Shown here one piece after another: positions 46,001-56,478 of a stretch of 64,000 nucleotides of DNA. Numbering within the stretch: position 1 is the stretch's first letter; the number at the start of each line of letters is the position of its first letter. The DNA is from Prunus persica. Its lineage: Eukaryota; Streptophyta; Magnoliopsida; Rosales; Rosaceae. The notes beneath the pieces were generated by a model, which was not told the DNA's origin, searched no databases, and saw nothing but the letters and a program-made list of their open reading frames with translations. The stretch covers positions 8,448,141 through 8,512,140 of the forward strand of contig NC_034014.1 in the NCBI RefSeq assembly GCF_000346465.2, written 5' to 3'. Both the position numbers and the translations under genes were made by a program.

Positions 46001-46987
46001 AGAAAGAGAACCTAATAAGGACCGAGAAACAAGTGTGCGAAGAACTTTGTTGGAGGGATGACCAAGACGACGATGCCACAAAGAGGACGACGCGACGATA
46101 GAAGAAAAAGCTTGCTTGGAACTGGACAACAGCGTTGGAAAGATAGGATAAAGACCATCCTTACATAGGCCCTGAAAGAGAACAACACCACGTGGTAAGT
46201 CACGAATTTGGTATCCCCAAGGAAAGAAGGTAATACTAACATTCAAATCACGAGTAAACTGAGCGACAGATAAAAGATTTTTACGAAGGGAAGGAACACG
46301 GAGAACATCAGAGAGACGAAAGACAAAGGAACCAGAAGAAAAGGAGAGGTTACCAGAATGAGTGATGGGGAGGGTGTCACCATTACCAACAACAACCTGA
46401 TCCGAAGCAGCATACGGAGTGCCGGAGGGGAATGTCCGGGCATCATGGGTCATATGATTGGTGGCACCAGAGTCCAAATACCAGTTAGGATCAGAAGTGG
46501 ACGCAACATGCATGCCAGTGAAAGCACGAGGATAAGGGCACTTGGCTTGAACATGACCAAGTTGCTGGCAATTCCAGCATTGAATTGACTGGCGAGAGGG
46601 TGGAGGACCCAAAAGACCTTGAGAGAAGGAGGAAGGACGGGGAGCACGGGGTGAAGGCTGGCCCGGGCCAGAGAAAAGACGGGCTGAAGACGGGCCACCA
46701 AAGGGACGAGAGGAGTGGCCACGCGGACTAGGGTGGCGAGGGCCACGGGGGAAGTGAGCAGCTACAAAAGCAGCAGGGGAAGCCACATGAGCCATCTGAA
46801 CCTTTGGTAATAGAGAAGAGGCGAAATTTGAGCTGGGCAGAATTGGCAAGATATTGTTGGGAGAAATTTTGAAATTCAAAATTGCCGTCACAATCATTTG
46901 GTAGTCAATACCCAGACCACGAAGCACATAAGTAACCAGATCAGAGTTGGAGACAGGTTCCTGGATGGCAGTGAGTTCATCAGCCAA
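43064..46987 (-). CDS. copia gag C-terminus and pol polyprotein, open reading frame
   Basis: A 1307-codon frame with no stop carries, in order: the end of gag with a CCHC knuckle (CWNCQQLGHVQAKC), aspartic protease (WYLDSGATNHMT), GAG-pre-integrase (LWHRRLGHPS), integrase (HSDVW, FQSDGGKEY, HTPQQNGLAERKHRH), reverse transcriptase with YVDDIILTGS, and RNase H (EAEYQAL, KHIAIDYHFVRE). This is the Ty1/copia order, integrase before RT. A long proline/serine linker follows the integrase. The frame runs into the 3' LTR. The first ATG at 46987 lies within the gag homology, so it is not the native start. Confidence 0.95.
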   Translation of the reverse strand: MADELTAIQEPVSNSDLVTYVLRGLGIDYQMIVTAILNFKISPNNILPILPSSNFASSLLPKVQMAHVASPAAFVAAHFPRGPRHPSPRGHSSRPFGGPSSARLFSGPGQPSPRAPRPSSFSQGLLGPPPSRQSIQCWNCQQLGHVQAKCPYPRAFTGMHVASTSDPNWYLDSGATNHMTHDARTFPSGTPYAASDQVVVGNGDTLPITHSGNLSFSSGSFVFRLSDVLRVPSLRKNLLSVAQFTRDLNVSITFFPWGYQIRDLPRGVVLFQGLCKDGLYPIFPTLLSSSKQAFSSIVASSSLWHRRLGHPSNKVLRTLVSRSLLGSLSRLSSSPCSHCALSKSIKLSFSSHDHCSTKPFALIHSDVWMSPVVSVSGYRYYVLFTDDYTRYSWIFPMRLKSEVFGLFSTFAMYVKTQFSLSIQQFQSDGGKEYDNLHFKQFCATNGIVHRFSCPHTPQQNGLAERKHRHIADMGRTLLHTAHMPHNLWVEAFCTAVSLINRLPTPILKGTSPYQLLFGISPDYAFLRVFGCICYPYLGDYVTNKLQPRSLQCVFVGYSDRHHGYRCLHPPTGRLYVSRHVIFHEDQLYYAAVSKPVQLSDLAVVPVGLLPSPPARPIPAVNSQDTAQFSNTTSGSTSSQSFHVHPSSPQPAEISSPHSAVLPPSSAPYSPTPPDCRSLLQPTAVPTSSLPTAVSSPSSDPSSQTPPDCLSLPSQPAVSASSPPTLSLSPLVPSHVPVIAPPPPSARLSPVHTRSMSGIVKPNPKYHANFSTRYPVPHAFSALVTTDVEPTCYTQASRYPEWKQAMLDEYHALLQQGTWSLVPSSPSLNTVGCKWVFRIKLSSDGTIERYKSRLVAKGFHQQSGIDYFDTFSPVVKPTTVRTVLCLAISFGWPLRQLDVKNAFLHGSLSEDVYMRQPPGFANPDRPSHVCKLHKAIYGLKQAPRAWFQRFSSFLLSVGFTQSQADTSMFVYHDHCSVMILLLYVDDIILTGSNSSHLLAFLRKLGAEFDIKDLGRLHYFLGVEVHYHPTSIHLTQNKYTVDLLKRSNLLDCKPVSTPMTSKGTLSRTHGTVLADPTPYRQMVGALQYLTMTRPDISYVVQHVYQFMGSPSDVHFEAVKRILRYLKGTLGVGLPVRRSSDCSFLVAYSDADWAGCPDTRRSTTGYCVFLGPNLISWSAKKQPTVSRSSAEAEYQALAYACADTLWIQGLLTELRCPLTRPVLLNCDNLSATYLAANPVFHARTKHIAIDYHFVRERVASGSHKVQFVPSQLQLADVFTKGLPADRFEHLVSKLVTYPVSSLRGNVRPLS

Positions 46988-47216
46988 ACTCTTGGCCTAA
47001 GCAAGGTAGTCAGAGATGGATTTGGAACTTATCAGAAGGAGCTAGCGTAGGGGAGGGGCAAGGATGAGAGCCATCAACAAAGCGCCAAAGATTCTGGCCA
47101 AGTAAGAAAGGTTTGACCTGGCTTTCCCATACAAGATAGTTGGTATCAGATAGTTTGACAGAGACAAGGTGAGAGATATTGGGAATGGAGATAGTGGGAA
47201 CACTGCTTGAAGCCAT
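46988..47216 (-). pseudogene. copia gag N-terminus, internally deleted and frameshifted
   Basis: 47216-47010 opens with a copia gag start (SVKLSDTNYLVWESQ, FLLGQNLWRFVDG) and runs into a stop. The pol-side frame then resumes at KSLADEL after an in-frame TAG. The middle of gag, normally about 90 residues or more, is missing at the junction near 47015. The element therefore has intact pol but cannot make full gag. Confidence 0.8.
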
Positions 47217-47282
47217 CGAAAGAAAGAAAAAGAAAAGGAGAAAAAAAAAAAAAAAGAGGAAAACTTTAGGCTCTGGATACCA

Positions 47283-47482
47283 TGTAGAAACTGAGTTTTC
47301 TATATCATCAAAACTAATATTACAATCTCTTTATACACAGGAACATAAACGTAAACTTATCAGTTACTACAATATAATAATAATAGCATAACAGCTGCCA
47401 TATCAGTTACTACAATATAATAATAATAGCATAACAGCTGCAAGCAATTATATGCAGTCATAATTAAGATAACGGCCTGACA
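47283..47482 (-). repeat. 5' LTR of the copia element
   Basis: 200 bp; one indel and one substitution from 42884-43082. Contains the duplicated CAGTTACTACAATATAATAA unit. Confidence 0.93.
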
Positions 47483-47582
47483 CTTCCGATATCCGAATGA
47501 GACTTAGTTACACCACTTGTGTACATGAGTGATCAGAGATTGGTTAATAATTTGAGTAGCATCCAATCTCTACTCTTAAGAT

Positions 47583-48452
47583 TGTTGGAGAATTTGGTTG
47601 AAGGATGCTACTTTTCCCGCAAAACATCATATGAAATAACTATTAGAAAATTGTAATTTACATTGTTAGAGTAGATTAAATAAAATCAATGAAATTACAG
47701 CAAAATACTTATATTTTGGGATGTAGAAGTTGGTCTCCATTGATGCTTGAGTAGAATATTAGTTTTAGGTTGAGGTGTGTCATTCATTGTCCTTAAGAGT
47801 AGATTTTGCCCCTCTGTGTAGCAGGGTTTTATGGCGCCCTACCCTTTAGGATACAACAACTTATGACCCTCATAAGTGTACACTCGCAATACTTGAGTCG
47901 GATGAACAACTCAAATCTTTCCCTTGATAAAAACATACAAATTGGAACACAAAACTCAAGAATGTGGAGGAGAAAAAAAAAAAGATGAAGAAAGGTCGCA
48001 CCAATAATATTATTATTTATTTATTTATTTATTTCTAGCTATTCTCAAAATGTATTTATAGGAGCTGGGCTCCCTCCCATTAGAGGTTGGGTCTTAAAAT
48101 CGTTTTAGGCAAAATAAATGCTCTAAAAATCCAAAGGTAGAGTAAGGCAATAATTGCCCAACATAATTAACTAATTAATTCCCAAAAGTAAATATACCAA
48201 ACGATATGGTTGTTGAAAACAAAACGTATTAAACTACAAAATTGTGACCATTTAAGTGATGATCAAATCAAAGCTAACGGGCCTCAAAATTAATATAAAA
48301 GTATCAGGTCATAACTGTAAATTGTATAAATATACAAAATAATTGCAATTTTAAAGAAGTAATCAAACCACACAAAAATCTGGAAAAATAAATTCAACAT
48401 AAAATAAGTAAAAAAATAATTTTGTATTTTAAAATACTCACAAAATTCCACA
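47583..48452 (-). repeat. Right (5') LTR of the outer LTR element
   Basis: 870 bp; matches 41568-42472 with many substitutions and several indels, and ends at TTCCACA before the ATTAT duplication. Confidence 0.9.
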
Positions 48453-48543
48453 ATTATCACCCCATATTTTCAATTCACGAACAAACATATTCGATTCACA
48501 TCACCTTAAACAACCATTATTCTGTTCTTACGTTCTTGCATGA

Positions 48544-48770
48544 TTGCTTGACCTCAATTTCACATGTAAGTTGGGCAAGTCACTGGTCTTCAATAAAAGA
48601 AGTGTTCTCAACGCAAATTATTCTATACACAATCATGCATATGATTACATAAATAAAACAAGGTATATACATGCATGTTGCTTAACCTCAATTTCACATG
48701 TAAGTTGGGCAAGTCACTGGTCTTCAATAAAATAAGTGTAATCATGCATATGATTACATAAATAAAACAA
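48544..48770. repeat. Imperfect tandem duplication of about 140 bp
   Basis: CTCAATTTCACATGTAAGTT begins both units (about 48553 and 48689); each continues through GTCACTGGTCTTCAATAAAA and ATGCATATGATTACATAAAT. The second unit has an internal deletion. The array ends at the MULE target duplication. Confidence 0.85.
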
Positions 48771-49030
48771 GGCTTAAATGAGGTTTTGCCCCCTGAATTA
48801 TACTAAAATTGTCAATTTGCACTCTCGATTATTTTTCGGTCAATTAAGGATACGAATTTGTTAAAATAGTCAATTAGGTCCCCACTGTCAAATTTTGACT
48901 GATTTCATTCATTTCTCCGTTACTCTTCCTACGTGATGTGCACGCAACCCCTTTAAGAAGGGCAAAATTGCTACTTCACCCTTCACTTCGACTAAATCTC
49001 CCCCAATTAGCCCTAGAGCCCCAATTTTGT
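48771..49030 (+). repeat. Left terminal inverted repeat of the MuDR-like MULE
   Basis: About 260 bp matching the complement of about 55430-55690, including TTTCTCCGTTACTCTTCC and CCCTTTAAGAAGGGCAAAAT-type blocks. Confidence 0.88.
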
Positions 49031-49054
49031 AACCCATACTAGTGGTGGTGCTGA

Positions 49055-49515
49055 AATGAGGTGCGAGACATCAACCTCAAGTAAACGTGGATGAGCTGTG
49101 TTGGGGAGATACTGTAATGTCGAAAAGATGCATTAATTAGGACTTCGTGGACAGATTAAACCCTGGAAGAAGGTTCTATATTTGTGGCACACAAGGGGTG
49201 AATTTTATTATGCTTTTGGTTATTTGAAATTTTCTTTTCTTTTATCCAATTCCATGACTGATGTAGAGAAGTCAACGATGTGATTTGTGGGAGTGGGTAG
49301 ACCCATAAATGATTGATTGTTCCAAGCAGATCATTCTTAAGCTGTTAAGGCGTATTAGAATCATAGAAGAAGAACTTCAGTTGCAAAGAGCTAAAGTAAA
49401 GAAGATTAGGTTTTGGTTTTGCAGCTGCTTGATTGTGATGATAATTTTAGGCCTTTCTGTATTATCGAAACCAAATTGCAGGGATGGGAAACAACTGAAA
49501 TTGGAATTAATGTGA
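49055..49515 (+). pseudogene. GRF-type zinc finger with membrane tail (MULE accessory frame)
   Basis: Broken plus-strand frames encode RTSWTD, then after a frame change LNPGRRFYICGTQG, then CDLWEWVDP and, at 49309-49515, a coiled segment (LLRRIRIIEEELQLQRAKVK) followed by a hydrophobic helix (FWFCSCLIVMIILGLSVL). The CxCG...RTSxTxxNPGRRFYxC pattern is the GRF zinc finger, and a coiled coil plus membrane anchor is the usual partner of this domain in plant transposon-associated proteins. Stops and a frameshift mark it as dead. Function in transposition is unknown to me. Confidence 0.65.
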
Positions 49516-51053
49516 TGAAAGGGTTTGATGGCATGTATTTTGTGGTTTTGGGTTTTGGGTAATATGTGTTAGTGGTGTTGTTGGGTTTTTGTATCTGTTT
49601 TTTGACATCATTTCATGTATTAAAAAAAAAATTGGCTAGCTCTGAATGAAGTGTGCAATTTGAAACAATTTGATGTACTCATAGCAGTTGGGCATGAATA
49701 TATCTTACCATTTGGATATCACTTTGAAAATAAGTATTGAGTTTGCATTTAACACTTTGAAGTACAAAAGTGCATACCATATCATTGATGCTTAACCATA
49801 GCACAATTACAAAAGAATTGCTAAACACCATAAGTGCAAAGCATTACAAAGGACTAGTTAAAACCATATAAGTGCATAACATTACAAAAGACTTACCAAA
49901 ACAAACAAGTTCACAATTACAAAAGTCTTACCAAAACAAATTCACAATTACAAGGCAGTTGCATTATGAAATAGTTTCACCATTATAAGGTCACTGTCAT
50001 GGCCTCCAAGGCTTTGCCTTCTTTGCAGGTGATTTGAACTTTAGGGGATTGATAGATAACCACTGACTCAGCCTGTGTTCCACTTGCAAACACAAAAACT
50101 ATAGGTTAGGTTGCATTTGGTTGGCGGTTTGTCCCTCCCACTTGTACACTTGGAACTGAGCTTCTCCCACCCATTCCTATAGTTGGAGTAGTACCTCTCC
50201 CTCCGAGTCCTACATTTGAAGCAGTGTCTCTACCTCCCATTCTTGCAATTGAAGTGCCCCTGCCTCTACATGCCTTATCACCATTCACCAACAGCAAATA
50301 ATACCAACCATAAAACCATAAAGTAAAGCCAAAATCAATACCGAGCATCATAAAATAATATCAAGCAACATCAAATAATACCAAGCAGCATCATACCCTT
50401 AGTTTTGCCATTCTCATTGGTCTAGAGTAGGGAGTTTGGCTAGCAGCAGTTTGGGCTCTTACAGCTTCCCTTGGCCTTCGACCTCGCCTATTTCCAGCTT
50501 GCCTTGGCCTTTGTGAATTGATAGTTTGCCTTTCTCTATCATTTCGACCACAATTAGTTGCATTATGCCCTTATTGGCCACATACCTCCTCAATTTTGTG
50601 GCACCTTTTGGAATCTCATATGTCCCTCTCACCCTAGATTTTTTTGGCCTTCCAGTTTGCTTATGGTACACAAGAGGTTTGATGGATGGATTGCGTGTTT
50701 TCACCCATAAGTCTTGACTAGGCATTGGGGATATGAAATTCTCATATGCTCTATCATATGCATCTCTAAAATAAGCAGGATTCACATTTTGCATGAGACT
50801 CCTCTGTTGCCTTGAGATTTTAGGCAGTGCATGGCAACAAGGAAGACCACAGAGATCTCATTTCCTACACTTGATACTTTCATCCTCCAGTATGCTGAGC
50901 AATGCATGACCCATTCTCATTCAAGGTTTTTCCTTTATCTTTACAATCCTTGGTCCAACCTTCTGAGTCCACTGTATTTCTCTTTGCCTTGCCATTCTCA
51001 ACATTAAATAACTTCTTAATCTCTCTAGCATTGTCAATATTGGTTTGTCCTTA

Positions 51054-52812
51054 GACCATCTCCAACCATGTTGGGGCTAAACTCAAATTTCCACCCTCCA
51101 AAATACAACTATTCATATATTTTTGGGACTCAAAATTTTTTTCCTCCAACCTTGCAGACTCATAATTTGAGTCCACAACTTTATTAAATTGTTTAAGAAT
51201 GATTAACCCCTTTTTTTTTTCTTGACATTATTTTTGTTTCAATACTCGTGATTTAAGTTTTTAAACATTTTAACCTAAAAAAATTAAAATTTCAAAACAT
51301 AATAGAATTTCACTTAAAAATAAAAACAAGTACAACACCATACGTATGCCCGGAATAATTTGAACCCTTCATTGAAGCCATTGCCATAATTTTCTTCCAT
51401 TTTTACTTTTAATTTTACTTCATTGGAATGAGGAATGGAATCCTTTATCCTCATTCAATAATGTTCTGAATTTTTGCCCACCTCCACTTGTGTTCTTCAA
51501 TTATTTTCTGAACTCTTTCCCATCTCCTATTGTCTTGTTTCAATCATGTTCTGAACCATTGCTCAACTTTGTCCATCTCACTTTATTGGATTCTCTTTCT
51601 TTCCATATCTTTTCCTATCTTCATTTAATTATTTTATGAACCATTTCCCATATTGTCTTGTTTTAATCACGTTCTAAAACATTGCTCATCTTTGTTCTCT
51701 CACTTTATTGGATTCTCTTATCTTTCCCTATCTTTTCCTATCTTCATTCAATTATTTTCAAACATGTAGGTCATCTCATTCTCTTGCCTATTTAAGAAGT
51801 GTTATTCTACTGAATTGACCACACAATCTCTTTCAATTCTCCTTCTTACAATGAATTCACGTACAAAATTTCTTCAATGATGATTCTGATGATGATGACC
51901 TTCATCAACAGAGAGTTGCAATGGCTATTCAAGATTGGAGCCACTCACATGCCTTGCATTGGCCTTTGTTATACATGCCTTCCAAAGAGAACATTGTTGG
52001 TTGATGATCTTGAACCGAGAAGCAATAGCTTGCGGTGATCGTACCCCGGCTCCGCTCATGCCTGGATCATTTTCCGAAAAATTTTGGTACACACGCAACC
52101 AAAATGAATCGTTTGATTGATTTGTGCCAATAGCCCCATCTTTAGAGACAGAAACCCACCCTCTACACAATGCATCATCTTCTTGTGGTTTCCAATTCAC
52201 ACCTCATTGGGATTTTGGGGCCATTCTCAACAAGAATGAATGTAGAATGAAAAATTATAACATAGGGAGAAAGGAAAAAAAATGATTTTTTGTGGATTAT
52301 TTACCAAATGAATGGCCATTTATAGAGTTTGGAATAAGTTTTGAGTTAGATCTGACTTAGATTAATTATAAATATTAATTTGACCGTTGGATTTAAATTT
52401 GAGCCGTTGAATGTGAAATTTTACCGTTGAGATTGCCTAAAATGAATCAGAATCGTTGATTTTATAGCTGTTGGAATATAAAATTAAAAAAAATTTAAAA
52501 ACAGCATAACATTTTATTTGAAAAAGTAGCCGTTGGTACTCAATAAACGAATGGGAATCTTCTTTCCCACTTGTCACACGGGCCAGCATCAATAGCCCAT
52601 CACGTGGGCTTCTAGCATTCAATAAAAAAAAATATAAATTAAAGCAGATTTGGGCCCCACGAATTAATCAGTCCAGGCAAAAAGCAGACTAGAATTCCTG
52701 TCCAATTTTGAGATTTCTCAAATTTTCACCTCCCAAAAATACATAGGTTGGAGAAGCTTTTTGGAGGCTAAACTCAAAATTTGAGTTTCCACCCCTTGGG
52801 TTGAAGATGGTT
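51054..52812. mobile_element. PIF/Harbinger-type element inserted in the MULE transposase
   Basis: Ends are inverted repeats GACCATCTCCAACC and the complement of AACCATCTTCAACC, with further inverted similarity (CTAAACTCAAATTT; TATTTTTGGGA). A TTA triplet flanks both ends (51051-51053 and 52813-52815). Removing the element and one TTA puts the MULE transposase frame back in register across the site, which independently proves the boundaries. It keeps one short ORF1-like frame and no DDE transposase, so it is non-autonomous. Confidence 0.9.
51925..52200 (-). pseudogene. Harbinger ORF1-like Myb/trihelix fragment
   Basis: A 91-codon frame begins with FxxxEDxxLxxGWVxVSxDxxxGTNQ-type sequence (EDDALCRGWVSVSKDGAIGT) and continues FWLRVYQNFSEND, RSPQAIASRFKIINQQCSLW. 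This is the Myb/SANT-like domain of plant PIF/Harbinger ORF1 proteins and related NAM-associated proteins, which help the transposase bind DNA. The C-terminal half seen in full-length ORF1 is absent. Confidence 0.7.
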
Positions 52813-55429
52813 TTAGCTTCTAAAATTGCAGAATTGAAACACTCACATAAATTATTGAGCAACATATCACACATTCCCCCAGTTTTGAAATGTGATATGC
52901 TCCAATGGGTTGCAGGCCTATCTTCTAGCCATTTGTAAGCTTCTCCAGACAAATCCCTTATCTTCTCCATCTCTGCTTCCTACCATAGAACTGTAGTGGC
53001 TCTAGCTGCAACCCATAATCTCCGTTTCAAAGCCAAACTACTGTGACTAGTTGTCCTGAAGTTTGTATGGAGATGCCTAACACAATGTATGTGCTTAGCA
53101 GCAAGCACTAAGTCTTCTATAGATCTTCCTAGGCCTTTTTGCTTGTCTGTAATGATCACCACCTATTTTCATCTGTGATACCTACATCTCTGAAGAATAT
53201 TTCTAAGAACCAAGTCCAACACTCTATGTTCTCAATCTCCACCACACCAAATGCTATTGGGAACATGCCCTTGTTGACATCGATCCCAACATCATTAACT
53301 AGTTGACATGGATGAGCTCTTTTGAGGAAGCAACATCAAATCCCATTATTGTCCTACAACCTTCTAAGGATCCTCTCCCACAAGCATCAAAGCATACATA
53401 CATCCTCTGAAAAACTGAATCTTCAACTCTCAAAGTTGTCTTCACAAGGACTGTGCTATCTAGATTTTGTCTCTTAATCTCTTCTCAATAGTCTCATAGC
53501 TTTGCATATTGTTCTTCAATTGACCCTTGAATCTTCTCTTGAGCCATTTGCTTTGCTTTATAGATCTAATTCTTAGTAACATCAATGAATTAATGCTTTC
53601 TTACCAATGCCATGAAATCTCCCACTGAAATATTAGGATTTGTCCTAAGCTCCTCATCAAATCTTGCAACTGACGAACTAGAAGTGGCAAATCTGCTTCT
53701 TTCCTCTCTCCCAGATGTGTGCTATCCTACAAAGGTCTTCACTCTAACAGTCAGACATTTCCCACATGAGATGCATATAGTACCCAATGACAAGGACCCT
53801 TCTCTGATTTTCCATTGCATTTAATTTTGAGCCTACCAGGCTTATTCTTCACAAACTTCAGTAACCTGGCACAACTATTAGCATAGTATAGAACAACTTC
53901 TATGTACTCTGTCATGGTTGGGAATTCAAGCCCCAAACTAAATTTGGGAAACCTCAAGTCATGATCTCTGTAATATTGCTTAAATCTAGAGGCTTTTCTT
54001 TTGGTTTTCCCTCTCATCGCAGTATTTTCCTCATCCTCAGAATCATGAACACTTCTCAAATCATTAGTGTCATACTCATCAGTATCTGCCTCACCTAGTT
54101 CTTTCTCACGGTCTTCTTTATCTTCATTTACAACAAATCTACCATAAACCCTCTCATCTTCTTCATCACTTTGCTCAAACTCAGTTTCACAATACACATA
54201 ATCTTTTACACCAGGTTCTTCCTCATCTTCTTCTTCATCTTGCACATCAACATCTACAAACTCATCCATATTAACTGACTCACCATATCTGTTCAAATCA
54301 TCATAAAAGACATCATCTGTAAAACCTTCATCAAAGTGAGCATCTACAAAACCTTCATCAAATTGATCATCTACAAAAGCTTTACCAAACTGGTCATCAT
54401 TGACAAACTCTTCATCACCCCCATAACCATCTTCATTTCCATCATCATCTGTCTCTAATCCACATCTACATCAACAAAACCTTCACCCACCTACATCAAC
54501 ATGTTCAACGGCATGTTGTTTACCTTTGTTGCCTTATGTTGCACCACTTGGAAGAGAAGCTTGGCTCTCTAATGTATGCTCTTGTTGTGAGATGTTAGGA
54601 ATGTATATCAGCTAGTTGTCTTGAGGACTGGGTGCTTCACAAACTTAAGATAATCTTTGTCTGTGATAATTGGAACCCATCCCACTTTTTTTTCTTGTAA
54701 AAGAACCTACTTGTCTTTTTTGTGAACCCAAGCTTCACTGCCAACTCATACAAATCCAACATGGACACATAATCTTTGCAATGGTTGTCACTCTAGTGCA
54801 CAGTGCCACCCAAATAGAACCCATCTGCAACATACCCTCCATGGTGAATTTCCAGGGTAAAATTGTCAGGATCAACTGCACAGTTCAAAATGCAGAACAG
54901 TTAATGTCTATCTACCACATAAAGTACAAAAATAACTGCAAAATTAAAACTCATCATAGAGAACAAATCTTTCACCGCTCAACCGATAGAAAAATGAGGG
55001 ACCACGCATGAATAAAACGTATTATACAACTCCCTTTGAAGGAGTCTGACAAGAAGACATAAAAGGGGACACCGTGGAACAAATCTTTTTTCAAACCAAA
55101 ATTGGCATAAAAGGGACCATTAAACAAAAAAAAAACTATCATTTTCATCGATTCGTACAAACATAATGGTATAATATTCGTCAAAACTCATGAAGTGGAG
55201 AGAAGTAGGAAAAGTAGTTGCTTACAGTACTTCGGATCCTCTCCACCATCTCTAGGACAGTAGACATCTCCTTGAACAATCGCTCTCAAAGTCGATCAGA
55301 ATCTCTATGTATTACCCCACAAATTTGAAACGAATCTTCACCTGCCCAATTAGTTTTAGCAATCGTATCAAATCCTCTCAAACCTAAAGTAAAATTTACC
55401 CACTCTTGAAACCCTAAAACACAATTTTG

Positions 55430-55690
55430 CCCAAATGACGTGATCTCAGTGGTTTTGTATAATTTAGCGGAAGTGAAAGGTGAAGTAGAGATTTTGCCCT
55501 TCTTAAAGGGATTGTGTGCGCATCACATGGGAAGAGTAACGGAGAAATGGATGAAATCAGTCAAAATCTTACGATAGGAAACTAATTGACTATTTTTAAC
55601 AAATTCGTATCCTTAATTTACTGAAAAAATAATCAAGAATGTGAATTAACAATTATGGTATAGTTCAGGATACAAAATTGCTATTTTCCC
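55430..55690 (-). repeat. Right terminal inverted repeat of the MuDR-like MULE
   Basis: Mirror of 48771-49030; outermost 18 bases align with the left end without gaps. Confidence 0.88.
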
Positions 55691-55699
55691 ATACAACAA

Positions 55700-56478
55700 T
55701 GGAAAATATCCCAACTAGCATGTCCAAAAACAGACCGGTCTTGGGCATAAGACGACCTCCAAAAGCCTTTAATTAAAAATATCCCAACTAGCATGCAAAA
55801 AGGACTATAAAAAACATGCACATCACTTTAGTTTTCCAAAATCTATGTTTTAAAATGACCATTGCGCATCAGTCGATCCAGGGTGGTGAGCTATATGAAC
55901 ATTGAAGCCATCTATGCCATTAATGTTTTGTTTGTGGTGTGAGTCGGCATATTAAAATGCAATAATGAATTTGGCATTACTGATTTAAGAATTAATCTTT
56001 TGGGACTCCAGGGTTTGGAAATAGGATCTGATTCCCCTCCTCTACTACTTTTGGTATCACGTCAACTTTTCTTACTTTGAAATTCTCTTAATTTTAATGT
56101 TATCTTTAATTATCATATTATTATCTTCTTCTTTTTTTAAAAGGTTCATAAGTTTTTATGTCGTTTAATTCACTTCCCTAATATGCAACGGAGAGTTTGA
56201 ATTCCCCTTCCCGTAGTTTAAATTAGTTTAGAATAGAATATCGTTTGCATAAAAAAATTCACTTCCCCATCTCTCTTCTTGGTCCTTCACTCCCATAATT
56301 ATATCATTTTCATAATTATCCAAACTGAGGAATTTGATTTTATGAACTGAAAGGCCATTTGCGCCAAGAAAAGAGTGGTTGTTTCTCTCTCCTCTCCATC
56401 TTTCCACCTTTTTTTTTCTTAATTTCATTTGGGTCAGCTTTACTCTCTTAACATCTTCAGCTGATTTCAGAAAACAAA
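55700..56478. other. Spacer between the MULE and the CACTA element
   Basis: AT-rich, no supported gene. A TATCCCAACTAGCATG motif occurs twice (near 55707 and 55779). Confidence 0.55.

Larger units (their letters stand above)
42884..47482 (-). mobile_element. Young Ty1/copia retrotransposon nested in the outer LTR element
   Basis: LTRs 42884-43082 and 47283-47482 (199 and 200 bp) differ by one substitution and one 1-bp indel. A perfect 5-bp duplication CTTCC flanks it (42879-42883 and 47483-47487). On the minus strand the primer site beside the 5' LTR reads TGGTATCCAGAGCC, close to the initiator-Met tRNA site used by plant copia elements, and the polypurine tract GCGGGGGAATG precedes the 3' LTR. 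The pol reading frame is open from end to end, but gag is interrupted. Confidence 0.96.
41568..48452 (-). mobile_element. LTR retrotransposon with 0.9-kb LTRs and about 0.5 kb interior, split by a copia element
   Basis: LTRs at 41568-42472 and 47583-48452 start TGTTGGAG and end TTCCAACA/TTCCACA. A perfect 5-bp duplication ATTAT flanks the whole (41563-41567 and 48453-48457). Without the nested copia element the interior is only about 506 bp and has no coding capacity, so this was a non-autonomous element. A purine tract (GTGGGGGAT on the minus strand) abuts the left LTR, so transcription runs on the minus strand. The LTRs differ at many positions and in length, so this insertion is older than the nested one. 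Confidence 0.88.
50100..54480 (-). pseudogene. MuDR-family transposase relic
   Basis: Minus-strand pieces appear in order: an acidic N-terminus with the MuDR DNA-binding region (53751-54480; KFSLGLEFPTMTEYIEVVLY, CARLLKFVKNKPGRLKIKC, CHWVLYAS), the MULE catalytic region (about 52980-53600; MVIITDKQKGLGRSIEDLV, AAKHIHCVRHLHTNF), a following part (52816-52970; TGGMCDMLLNNLCECFNSAI), then past the nested element the C-terminus (50459-50794; AYDRAYENFISPMPS) and a GMGGR/GLGGR-rich tail (50100-50350). Several stops and frameshifts separate the pieces. The intervening 51054-52812 is a foreign insertion. Confidence 0.88.
48771..55690. mobile_element. MuDR-like MULE, decayed, with nested Harbinger-type insertion
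   Basis: Long terminal inverted repeats align without gaps from the ends: GGCTTAAATGAGGTTTTG on the left against the complement GGGAAAATAGCAATTTTG on the right. Similarity rises inward (AATTAAGGATACGAATTTG on both) for about 260 bp. Flanks ATAAAACAA (48762-48770) and ATACAACAA (55691-55699) are a 9-bp duplication with one mismatch. Inside are a minus-strand MuDR-type transposase relic and a plus-strand GRF zinc-finger/membrane frame. Without the 1.76-kb nested element the MULE is about 5.2 kb. Confidence 0.93.
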
